Source: Spinacia oleracea (taxonomy: Eukaryota; Streptophyta; Magnoliopsida; Caryophyllales; Amaranthaceae). From it: a DNA stretch of 64,000 nt. This document shows positions 24,514 through 33,053 of this stretch, piece after piece. The stretch lies in the NCBI RefSeq assembly GCF_020520425.1, contig NC_079487.1, positions 125,386,385 to 125,450,384 on the forward strand, in the 5' to 3' direction. Below the pieces are notes generated by a model. That model was not told where the DNA came from, searched no databases, and saw only the letters and a list, made by a program, of their open reading frames with translations. Both the position numbers and the translations under genes were made by a program. The stretch's first letter is position 1. Each line of letters starts with the position of its first letter.

Positions 24514-24632
24514 TATCTCTCTCCTCCTTTCCTCTTCTCTATCTCATTAACCAATCAAAAGAGTAAGTTTGCAGCAAAAATAAAGAATACCCAGATGACA
24601 AAATCGAAAGAAAAATTGAGATGATGATTAAT

Positions 24633-24923
24633 TTATAGCAAAGATGAAAAAATTGAATGTTGAATTTCTGGGTTTTTGAAGAAGATGATACAAGGGGTTT
24701 TTTTTAAAGAAATTTCCCTGATTTGGAAAACCCATCTCAAATTTCTGTTCTCACGTCGCGATTTCCCTAAACTCACGAATCGGACTCTAACTTGTTCATC
24801 GTCGCTGTCCATCAGATCATTATTGTTGTTAATGTTGTGGTTGATATTGTAGTTGTTGTTGGTGTTGTTGTTTGGTGGCGCGATGGCGGAGATGGGAAGA
24901 GGGTCGCGCTCGAGCCAATCCAT
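24633..24923 (-). pseudogene. Second captured fragment, ATG-led, unidentified
   Basis: An open frame of 96 codons starts MDWLERDPLPISAIAPP, runs through an Asn-rich stretch and then SDDEQVRVRFVSLGKSRREN. A CT/CA-rich leader-like sequence lies upstream (24930-25050). The part after about 24715 looks non-coding. I do not recognise the source gene. Its position inside the Pack-MULE suggests another captured 5' exon, transcribed in the same direction as the LRR fragment. Confidence 0.4.
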
Positions 24924-25333
24924 GAGTGAAAAATAGATCCAAGGATGATTGTGGTGAGAGATGAGAAAGAATAAGATGAAGATGAAGATGATGATGAATG
25001 ATGATGGTGAATTGATGTGAATTGAAGATCAAAAGTGAAGAAGAATTCCCCAGTAAAAGTTTTGGGGTTAATCAATTTTCTTGGGTTAATGGTTATTTTT
25101 TGGGTTTAATTACTTAAATTAAGGGTTAATATTATAATTAATAGATAAAATGGTTGATTAGGGGTAAAAGAGTAAACATACGCTAACGGAGACTTAACGT
25201 CCGTTAGCCTTAAGGGCATTTTGTGTTATTTTTTAAAACGTCAGGGGTATTTGGTGCATTTGGGAAACATTAGGGGTATTTGGTGCATTAACGCAAACCC
25301 CGGGGTCATTTCATGAAAAATCCGCTGTTTTTA

Positions 25334-26080
25334 TTAATATTGATAAGATAAACACTTCTATTGCATTAAAATAAAAATGTAAATGACCAAATTGAAATAT
25401 AACTTAAAATATCATCTAAATTACTGTACACTATGTATGTACATGTAGATTATTTCCTTTGGGTACTTTTAGTCTTTTCTCACGTATGCTTATAATCATA
25501 CCGATTATTTAGATATCTTTTTCAAGGTCAAACAAACCAAAATTTCGACGACATAGGACTTTGAGAGGGGTTATTATTGGGAATAGTCAATTCATTTAAA
25601 TTTGAATGATCTTATTCAAATAACAAAAGAATAAAATTTGTTACATTCAACACTTAATGAACACACAATCACTTCATGAAAGAAAATATTTACAATTAAA
25701 GTTTTTACTAATTAAACGTGGAACCTCCTTGGGTACATTACGCGTATAAATGTCTACTAGTAGTATTTGTTAAAAGAAAATACTAAATGAAGCGTATGTA
25801 TACAAGTTTCGATTTAAAATACGTAACATATACTGTAGTAAAACTGAACGAATACGGAGTTGTATAATACAGAATTTTGTAGTACAACTTCATGGTCATT
25901 GTAGTGACCACTATTATACACCAGCCAATCTTTATAAGAACAATCATACATCCCATATTTTATAGAGTTAATATCCTTCTAGAATTTTTTATTAAAGAAA
26001 TATAGAACAATCTTCTACTTCACACAGACATTTAAAAGTAATTTCCGAATAATTTAGAGAGTTTTTAGTGTTCTAAAGAG
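25334..26080. other. Intergenic DNA, no gene seen
   Basis: AT-rich, no supported coding, no repeat that I could delimit. Confidence 0.5.
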
Positions 26081-26313
26081 TGCGTTCTATTCACCCGATT
26101 TTCACTTATTTTTCATGAACTTATCTTATCTGAGGTTATCTGGACTTAACTGATCTTATGTGATTTTATTAGAACTTATCAAAACTTATTTTAGTTACGG
26201 AGTATAAATCATATTTGGCCAATCTTATTTTTCCTAAACTTATCTTATCTGAACTCAACTGAACTTATCGGAACTTATTTTTCCTGAAAAAAGTGGAAAT
26301 AAGGTGATTCCTT
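26081..26313. mobile_element. MITE with inverted ends (GGTGAACAGAAC family)
   Basis: The left end (TTCTATTCACCCGATTTTCA) and the right end (AAGTGGAAATAAGGTGATTC) are inverted relatives, and the interior is full of GAACTTATC/CTGAACTTAT words. The same end sequence recurs at 63,357-63,427 and near 63,541, so this is a dispersed family. Borders are approximate; no duplication was confirmed. Confidence 0.6.
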
Positions 26314-26785
26314 CCCTTCTTAATTATTGTTTTCTTTCTTTTATTGAAAAGATAACTAGGTAGAACCTACGCAAGAAGCGCTGCCTTACTCCCTACGATC
26401 ATCGACTTCTTGTTACTGTTCTTGGTTCTTACTTCTTGTGTACACGAAATGTTTTAAACCCCCAAAAAAAACGCGCATTGAGAAAGGCGGGTATTATTGA
26501 AAAGTAAAAAGAATGAGAAAGCCGCATAATTTAGGGAAGAAAAGAGGGGCCCAAAAGGGAAAGAATCGGATCATGCTTATAAATGGAATATGAACTCACT
26601 CATTAAAAGTCGGGTTGACAATGAGTTAAATAACCAAATAAATACAAAAAAGTTGATTCACAAATAAATTAATGACATAATCACTGTAGAAACTAGAAAG
26701 TTTAAAATGGCATACCAAAAAAAAATTACTACGTACATACGTGGTTCTTAAATTCAATTAGAAAGATTGAAAGAGTAATACATGG
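26314..26785. other. Intergenic DNA, no gene seen
   Basis: AT-rich sequence between two MITEs. No feature supported. Confidence 0.5.
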
Positions 26786-26839
26786 TACTCCCTCTGTCTC
26801 TTTTTGTTTTTTACGTTTTTCTTTTTGGATATTTCAAAG

Positions 26840-26930
26840 AGCGATTTCCGTCAATAATGCACAAAGATAAGTTAATTCCCAAAATACGTTACTTTTTTTG
26901 TTAATTCCCACCATACCGTCCACGTCAGCA
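26840..26930 (+). repeat. Left terminal inverted repeat of the PMD element
   Basis: Starts AGCGATTTCCGTCAATAATG and ends CCGTCCACGTCAGCA. It matches the reverse complement of 31692-31782 except at one base. Confidence 0.9.
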
Positions 26931-26971
26931 TAGTGAACCGGTCTTTTTTTTTTTAAATAAGCAGCGCAAAA

Positions 26972-27091
26972 CCGCTATCTGAGATAGCGGTTTATGGGGG
27001 TTAACCGCTATCTGAGATAGCGGTTCCTGTTTAATGAACCGCCATCTCAGATAGCGGTTCCTGTTTAATGAACCGCCATCTCAGATAGCGG
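26972..27091. repeat. Left cluster of four 19-bp palindromes
   Basis: Four copies of CCGCTATCTGAGATAGCGG or close variants at 26972, 27005, 27039 and 27073. Each is two 9-bp arms around one central base. The last three recur every 34 bp with the spacer TTCCTGTTTAATGAA. The third and fourth carry a T-to-C change in the left arm. One decayed copy lies further in at about 27673-27690. They may be binding sites for a transposase or host factor, or hairpin-forming sequence. Confidence 0.9.
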
Positions 27092-27149
27092 TTTACCACT
27101 TATCACTTACCTCCAGGAAGCAAATTCAAAAAATCAAAAGCACAAAAAA

Positions 27150-28175
27150 AAACCCCGCTTTGTTCTGCGTCTCTCTCTCTGTCTCCGTCGTCCTGCGGTT
27201 AACCCGCCGTCGTCCCTGTTTCTCTCTCCACCGGCCGGCTCGCCGTTAGCCGACCTCATTCCTCGCCCTACCTCCGGCCGTCGCGTCGAGCCTCCTCACC
27301 CACAACGGATTCTCGAGTCTCTTTCTCACCCTTCTCCATCGTTCCTCCGTTTCGAAATTGTTCCTCAGCCCTTGCCGGCTGTCGGACCTCTTCCTCACCA
27401 CCACTAGCCGTCGAGCCTCCTCATCAGCCACCAAAGCCGTCGAGCTTCTTTCTCACCCACCACCGGTCGTCGGTGGTTCGAAATCAGGTAAGCCCTAATT
27501 TTTTTTTGAATTAATATATTTGAAGCTAATTATTAATTCAGTAATAATCGTTGCTATGTTTAGGTTTGTTTGATGATGTTATTAGGAAGATCATGCTTAT
27601 GTTTGATTGATGAGTTTATGATATGATTACCCTGAATTAATTGTAATTTTTTTTATTGTTAACGTATATCTAACCGCTATTTGAGATAGCGATGTTATGA
27701 ATTATATTATTTTAAAGTGATTATGCTGTGATTTTTATTTTTTTGAATTATTTCTGATCTTTGATTCGTTTTAAGCTCTTGAGTTTTTCAATTTGGAATT
27801 TTAGTCTTCAATTTTTCAAGTTCAATTGAATTGAAATCAGATTATGATGGCCCAAATTAGGGATTTCATATTATTAATCATATTATTTTTTGTTTAGAAT
27901 ATGGAGTTGCCAGACTATCCTATTTATTGTCATTGGGGAGGGGAAATGAGATGGATTCGAGTGCTCGACGCAGTGTCAATGTAAAATCATGTAGCATTTG
28001 TCGACGTCAAGGGCATAATAAGAAAACTTGTGCAGCTAGGGGTGGTGTTGGATCATCGGGGTAATAAACTCAGTTTATATTTCTCTTGATGTGTGATTCT
28101 AAGTTTAATTTTTGTGCATATATTTCTTTTGACGTGTGATTTTACGATTTCTAATAAACTTCTTTTTCAGGTCTC
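27150..28175 (+). promoter_or_regulatory. Probable promoter and spliced 5' leader of the PMD gene
   Basis: A GC-rich CT-repeat leader (27170-27487, with CCGCCGTCGTCC and CCGGCCGGCTCGCCG) ends at a good donor (AAATCAG|GTAAGCC, intron from 27488). An acceptor TTGTTTAG lies at 27897. The second leader exon (27898-28060) holds the zinc-knuckle ORF. A second leader intron (28061-28170, GTAATA...TTTTTCAG) precedes the PMD start codon at 28176. Inferred from splice signals; no TATA box was assigned. Confidence 0.5.
27951..28064 (+). CDS. Zinc-knuckle leader ORF (MULE transposase tail remnant)
   Basis: 37 codons from ATG at 27951 to TAA. The product contains SCSICRRQGHNKKTC, a CCHC zinc knuckle with C-x2-C-x4-H-x4-C spacing, in the form seen near the C-terminus of plant MuDR-type transposases. 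It is out of frame with the PMD ORF when the intron starts at 28061 and would act as an upstream ORF. A donor at 28042 or 28045 instead would join the knuckle to the PMD frame in phase. The preceding stretch (27901 onward, MELPDYPIYCHWGGE) resembles the transposase N-terminal region, so this exon may be what is left of a deleted transposase gene. Confidence 0.55.
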   Translation: MDSSARRSVNVKSCSICRRQGHNKKTCAARGGVGSSG

Positions 28176-31174
28176 ATGGAGCCGACGATCCATCCCGGCC
28201 CACGTGATACTTCGGTTTTGACGTTGCAGGCGGAGCATAGGAGTGAGGATGTTTGGGGAGGGGGTATGGACAGGCTTTTGACGTGTCGGGAGCACGTGCT
28301 TGGTTTAGGAGAGTGGGTGATACATGATCGAGTCTTGGAGTTTGTTAGATTAGCAGGGTTCTATGGTGTACATAGATTGGTTGGTGGTGGATTAGCCTTA
28401 GATAGGTCTTTGATCACAGCATTGATTGAGAGATGGAGACAGGAGACGCACACTTTTCATTTGGCTGTTGGTGAGGCTACTATTACTCTGCAGGATGTCG
28501 CTGTTTTGTTGGGGCTCAGAGTTCATGGGGCTCCTGTCACAGGGGATGGTACTGGGGTGTGGTCAGCTTTAGTCGAGGAGTTGTTAGGGATACGACCAGA
28601 GCCTGGTGATGATGGAAAACCTGTTCTCCAGGGTTCATCATTGAGGATGACTTGGTTGAGGCGACACTTCAGTCAGGGCCCCCCTGATGACGCTGCTGAT
28701 ATTGTTTATGAGAGGTTTAGCCGAGCATATATTCTTGCACTTATGGGGTCCATTTTGTTTGCTGATAAGAGCGGTGATGCCGTGCAGCTCGTCTACTTGC
28801 CATTGATACGCGACTTGCGTAGAGCTGGGACATACAGCTGGGGGAGTGCGACCCTTGCTTATTTGTATCGACAGATGTGTCGAGCCGCTCGTAGACGATC
28901 CCGTGACATTGGTGGTCCACTTATACTTCTGCAGTTATGGTCATGGGAGCATATTCACATTGGTCGTCCGAGGATTTCGAGAGTTCGCGATGCTCCACCT
29001 CCTGACCCAGAGCATCCTATTGAGGTCGACGATCCATCTATTCTTGGTACTCAGCATCAGCGTGGAGTGGACCCCTTAGCATGCAGGTAACTTATTTGTT
29101 TAACTACTCATTACTACTTCGATAAATCAAGTAATTTGTTAACACTTTACTTTACTAACACTTTACTTTACTTGTTTTGTTAGTTGGCTTAGGGTTCACT
29201 TTTCATGTGGCCATACAGCTAGTGGACTCTCTTTCTTTAGGGATGCACTTGACCATCAAAAGGAGACACAGGTATTTAATATCTCACCTTACTAATTACT
29301 CAAATGCTTCTTTTGTTTCAAGTTAGGTCAACTTTGGTCAATTTTTGTCAATGTAGGTGCATTAAAGTCAACTAGTTCAACTTTGGTCTAAATTGTCAAT
29401 TTAAGTCAACTTTGGTCTAAATTGTCAATTTAAGTCAACTTTGGTCTAAATTGTGATTAATTCAAGTTAAAAGCATAAAATGACCTAAATTCAACTAAAA
29501 TAGCATAAATTGACCTAAATTCAACTAAAATAGCCTAAATTCAATTAGTTAGGTCAACTTTGGTCAATTTAAGTCAACTTTGGTAAACTTGTGTTATTTT
29601 TGTCTTAAATAGCCTACATTCACCAAAAATTGTCTAAAAATTCCCTTAATTCACCAAAAATTGCCTAAAAAGGCTAAAATCGCATAAAATAGCTTCAATT
29701 CACCTTAATTAGCCTAAATCCACCAAACATAGCATAAAAAGGCCTAAACTAGCTTAAATTCACCTAACATAGTCTAGAATAGCTTGGATTCACCTAAAAT
29801 AGGCTAAAATAGCTTAAATTCACCTAAAATGGCATATAATAGCTTAAATTCACCAAAGATTGCCTAAAAAGGCTTAAGTTCGCCTAAAATGGCCTAAAAT
29901 CGCCTTAAATAGCTTCAATTCACCTTAATTAGCCTAAATCCACCAAAAATAGCCTAAATACACCTAAACACGCTTAAGTTCACCTAACATAGTCTATAAT
30001 AGCTTAAAATCACACCTAAAGGCTTAAATTCACCTAGAATTGTCCAAAATAGCCTAAAATTGCTTAATTTCACCTAAAATTGCCTAAATACTCACTTTTT
30101 ACTTATTGTAGATGACTTGGCAGCCATATTCAGAGACGGTACTTGGTTTACTACCCGAGATTTGTAGATGTGATAGAGATATATGGCGCTCAGTTGTACC
30201 GTTGATTTGCTTTGACATTGTTGAGTACCACTACCCAAATCGAGTGATGCGTCAGTTTGGATTGGAACAGTCAGTTCCCGTTGCGTGTGACACGAGTGTT
30301 GATCTTCATAATGTGGATCGACGGCATAAAAACAAGAAGTTTGAAGAGATGCATCGCAAATATGTGGAGGAGTGGCGTGATCGTGAGAGTCGGATTGTTC
30401 AAGGCACTCCTTTTGCCGGTCATCGTGAGAGGATGAAGGAGTATATGGATTGGTATTGTAGCATCACGAGACTCCTCATTACTCCTGTTACACGATCACC
30501 CCCCACCACTCATTATCAGCCGTCTTCCTCTGATATTATTTTGGTAAATTAATCCTTGTTCCATTTTCATGTATAATGTTTATATTCATAACTAATGTTG
30601 AATTCTAATTATTGTTTCACATTCTTTTTTGTAGTCACATGCATTGGCTGATCTTGCCTCAAGATGCACTCGAGCTGTGGATTCTGCGTTAGAGTTACCT
30701 CCCAGTTTGGCCCTTCCTCTCACTCTTGATACGTTACGCAATTTGAGTTCCTCTTGCATTGAGACCTTATCAAGAGTGGGGCAAGAACATATCCTCCAAC
30801 AATATGATTTAGCCTCGTCTCAGTGTACACCCGACACCTCCACCTCACATGTTTCTCGAGGGCGTGGTTTTCGACCACCACGTGCACGCCCTCCACCACT
30901 TACTCCTCCTCTACGCCCTCTAGCACTTACTTCTCCACACCCTCCACCACCACCTTCTCCACGCCCTCCACCACCACCTTCTCCACGCCCTCCACCTCTT
31001 ACTCCTCCTGCATCTCCGCCAGCATCACAAGTTATTTCATCTCCTCCTTTGCAGCTTCTCACTTACCGGCGACAAAAGGGTTGCTCTCCTAGTCAACGTC
31101 CCGAGCCAATTGCCGAGGAGGATGAGTCCTCATTTTCATCGTCCGAGCATTCAAAGAAACAACGTAGAACTTAG
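28176..31174 (+). CDS. Plant mobile domain (PMD) protein, MAIN/MAIL-like
   Basis: Four exons, 28176-29086, 29184-29271, 30112-30543 and 30635-31174, join in frame into about 656 residues. The first three give a PMD/aminotransferase-like domain, in outline: VLEFVRLAGFYGVHRL, an ERWRQETHTFHLAVGE block, the hallmark TITLQDVAVLLGL (about residues 102-114), GAPVTG, then RDLRRAGTYSWGSATLAYLY and WSWEHI. Exon 3 adds the VDLHNVDRRHKNKKF segment. The last exon is Pro-rich, with a 21-bp repeat encoding PPPSPRP, and ends in a Ser/Arg/Lys tail. Host PMD proteins (MAIN, MAIL1) act in the nucleus in genome stability and transposon silencing; other PMD copies ride in transposons, as here. The frame looks intact. 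What this copy does for the element is not known. Confidence 0.88.
29280..30100 (+). repeat. Degenerate short-unit repeat in PMD intron 2
   Basis: Almost the whole 840-bp intron consists of imperfect, irregular repeats of words like TTCACCTAAAATAGCCTAAA, preceded by AAGTCAACTTTGGTC units at 29330-29460. No coding. It looks like local expansion of a simple unit. Confidence 0.85.
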
Positions 31175-31522
31175 ATTTGAGCTACATTAGAAATTTTGTG
31201 TAATCTTTTGTTCTTTTTGCTAGTATTGGAACTTTTAGAACTTTTAGAAACTCATGTGTCATTATTGGAACGATTGAACTTTTGGAAATTTTTTGTTTGC
31301 ACTCTTCTATTTTGTTGCATAAGTGTTATGGTTTGGTTGGTTGGTATGATTTGTGGAGGTTATTGGAGTTGGATTACAAACGTTGGAGTTGGATTATAGA
31401 CGTTGTTGGAGATCTTGGATTTGTTTACAGGTTGTTGGAGTTGGACTATTTGGCAGAAGATCTCAGCCCATTTTCAGGCTGAACACTGGAAACTGCAAGT
31501 TTGGAGCAGGGGGCATTATGAA

Positions 31523-31646
31523 CCGCTATCTGAGATAGCGGTTTGGTTTTGAACTAAACCGCTATCTCAGAATGCGGCTAAGTAGTATAAACCGCATTCT
31601 GAGATAGCGGTTTAGTTCTAAATCAAACCGCTATCTCAGATAGCGG
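31523..31646. repeat. Right cluster of four palindromes, with a long hairpin
   Basis: Units start at 31523, 31559, 31592 and 31628. The first and last are CCGCTATCT-C/G-AGATAGCGG. The middle two are each altered (TCAGAATGCGG and CCGCATTCTGA) but are exact reverse complements of one another. With flanking bases they give perfect 27-bp arms (31551-31577 and 31592-31618) around a 14-bp loop. The cluster lies after the PMD stop codon and mirrors the left cluster. Confidence 0.9.
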
Positions 31647-31691
31647 TTTAGTGTTGAACCGGAAAAAAAAAAATTAGTTTTCTCTCTCCCT

Positions 31692-31782
31692 TGCTGACGT
31701 GGACGGTATGGTGGGAATTAACAAAAAAAGTAACGTATTTTGGGAATTAACTTATCTTTGTGCAATATTGACGGAAATCGCT
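31692..31782 (-). repeat. Right terminal inverted repeat of the PMD element
   Basis: Reverse complement of the left 91-bp terminal repeat with one mismatch (AATATTG here against AATAATG at the left, read on the same strand). It ends GACGGAAATCGCT. Confidence 0.9.
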
Positions 31783-32080
31783 TACGTTTCCTTTTATATT
31801 ACCACATAAATAACTTAATATTGTATCAAAATTTGTGTCCAATTATTATTTTAACCAATCAAATTCATTGGGTCATTTAATCTCTCACACTTTTCCATTG
31901 GGACATTAAATTTTTCTCATTTCCCAATATCATAATTTTGATAAAAGTGAAAACATTATAAATAAAAGTAATTTATCTCGTTTAAAGAAAAAAAATTGAG
32001 GGATTTCAATGCAAATTAATTATTCGTTAAAACGCGTGAAAAATAACAAACGTAAAAAACAAAAAGAGACGGAGGGAGTA

Positions 32081-32499
32081 CGTTTTATTAACCTTATTTC
32101 TGTTTTTTTTTTATAGATAAAATGAGTTCGTAATATAAGGGTATACTCAAGAATGGAGTAATTTATATGAGTACTTCATAACTATAAGTCCTAATAGGTG
32201 AAAATAAGATGAATAAAACGTATCTTTAATTATAAATTTTTAACTTTATTTTGGTATTATAAAAAATAAAATAAAATTAGTTGGTTACATAGTCGGATTG
32301 AGTAGTTTCTACTCCATGTCAAATTTCTCTAACAATATCCTAATAGAGTAGGCCAAATTTTCATTCTAATGACAAAGATTGACACTAATTTCACAACCAG
32401 AAGATCCAGCCAACAGAAAAAATAAAAAAAATAACACCCAAAAAAATTAAATTAATTTATTATTATTAGTATTGTATGCAACAAGGTCATAAGAGCAAT
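32081..32499. other. Intergenic DNA, no gene seen
   Basis: AT-rich, nothing supported. Confidence 0.5.
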
Positions 32500-32590
32500 A
32501 CAAATTACATATGAGGAACCGTAGATTCGAACCCATATAAGGAGTCACAAATCCTCAATTATAACCAATCACTAGGCCAAGAAATAGAAT
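32500..32590 (-). mobile_element. tRNA-derived SINE head, minus strand
   Basis: On the minus strand an A-box-like TTGGCCTAGTGATTGG is followed at pol III spacing by the B box GGGTTCGAATCTACGG. The body and tail are not clearly delimited. Probably an old SINE. Confidence 0.5.
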
Positions 32591-33053
32591 CAGTGAATCA
32601 CACTACCTTATCTTAATCACTAGTACTTCGTACAAGAGATCATCGACAACTTAGTTAAATACTTCATACATTCCAATATTATTGCACCATTTTCATTTTA
32701 GGAAAAAAAAGAAGTTGCTTTCACCCTACAAATAACCAATAAATCATTGGTTGATTTATGTATTTTTGGTTTTTTTTTTTTTTTGACTCGCTATTATATG
32801 CGCAATAGTATTGGAACGGAGAAAGTATAAATAAATATAAATTACTCATAGTCAGCAACCTGCTTAGTTTGACAATGTCTGCAAAAGCTAGCAGGAAAAA
32901 AGACCCAACATGGGAACAGCTCAACACCATCTTAATACAACAAAACCAACCCCCCCAAAAATATTACTAGAACTAATCAACAAACTTATTAGTTCCCCCT
33001 CTATCTTTCCCTCTTTCTCTCTCCTCCCTTTTTTGTTGTACAGATCAAAGGGG

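Larger units (their letters stand above)
23805..25324. mobile_element. Pack-MULE carrying host gene fragments
   Basis: A 1,520-bp element with near-identical terminal inverted repeats of about 114 bp (23805-23918 and 25211-25324), both starting CGGATTTTTCATGAAATGAC. A perfect 9-bp direct repeat CTGTTTTTA flanks it (23796-23804 and 25325-25333), diagnostic of Mutator-like insertion. No transposase is inside. The interior instead holds host-like sequence: a recognisable first exon of an LRR-protein gene and a second ATG-led fragment, both on the minus strand, plus a CT-rich leader-like tract at 23985-24060. This is the Pack-MULE pattern. The ends differ at only a few bases, so the element is fairly young. 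Confidence 0.9.
26840..31782 (+). mobile_element. TIR element carrying a plant mobile domain gene
   Basis: A 4,943-bp element bounded by 91-bp terminal inverted repeats (26840-26930, 31692-31782) that differ at one base by eye. Just inside each end lie four 19-bp palindromes. Between them are a GC-rich leader with an intron, a short ORF with a CCHC zinc knuckle like the C-terminus of MULE transposases, and a four-exon PMD gene. Long TIRs, GC-rich ends and the zinc knuckle point to the Mutator-like superfamily. However, I found no 9-bp duplication at the junctions and no DDE transposase core, so it is probably non-autonomous. The near-identity of the ends suggests recent movement. Confidence 0.85.
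26788..32078. mobile_element. Stowaway MITE split by a 4.9-kb insertion
   Basis: The outer halves are 26788-26839 and 31783-32078. The left end CTCCCTCTGTCTCTTTTTGT is matched by its complement ...AAAAAGAGACGGAGGGAG at the right, and TA flanks both sides (26786-26787, 32079-32080). Together the halves make about 350 bp, a normal Stowaway size. The PMD-bearing element landed inside it, so the Stowaway is the older of the two. Confidence 0.85.

Noticed and set aside
26972-27091. CRISPR-like array of regularly spaced repeats
   Set aside because: The repeats are palindromes with nearly identical spacers, in a plant transposon. There are no unique spacers and no cas genes.
27246-27434. Arg-rich minus-strand ORF
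   Set aside because: It is antisense to a GC-rich 5' leader and has no family signature.
30820-31092. Gly-rich minus-strand and Thr/Ser-rich plus-strand ORFs
   Set aside because: They are shadows of the Pro-rich last exon of the PMD gene.
28176-31174. Host MAIN/MAIL1 orthologue rather than element cargo
   Set aside because: The gene lies wholly between near-identical 91-bp inverted ends inside a split Stowaway, so transposition of the whole unit is the simplest reading.
26831-31795. 9-bp duplication around the PMD element
   Set aside because: Flanking bases (ATTTCAAAG at the left, TACGTTTCC at the right) do not match in any reasonable border choice.
32910-33053. Upstream in-frame ATG as the formin start
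   Set aside because: It would put 48 residues before the signal peptide. The downstream ATG gives a normal secretory start.
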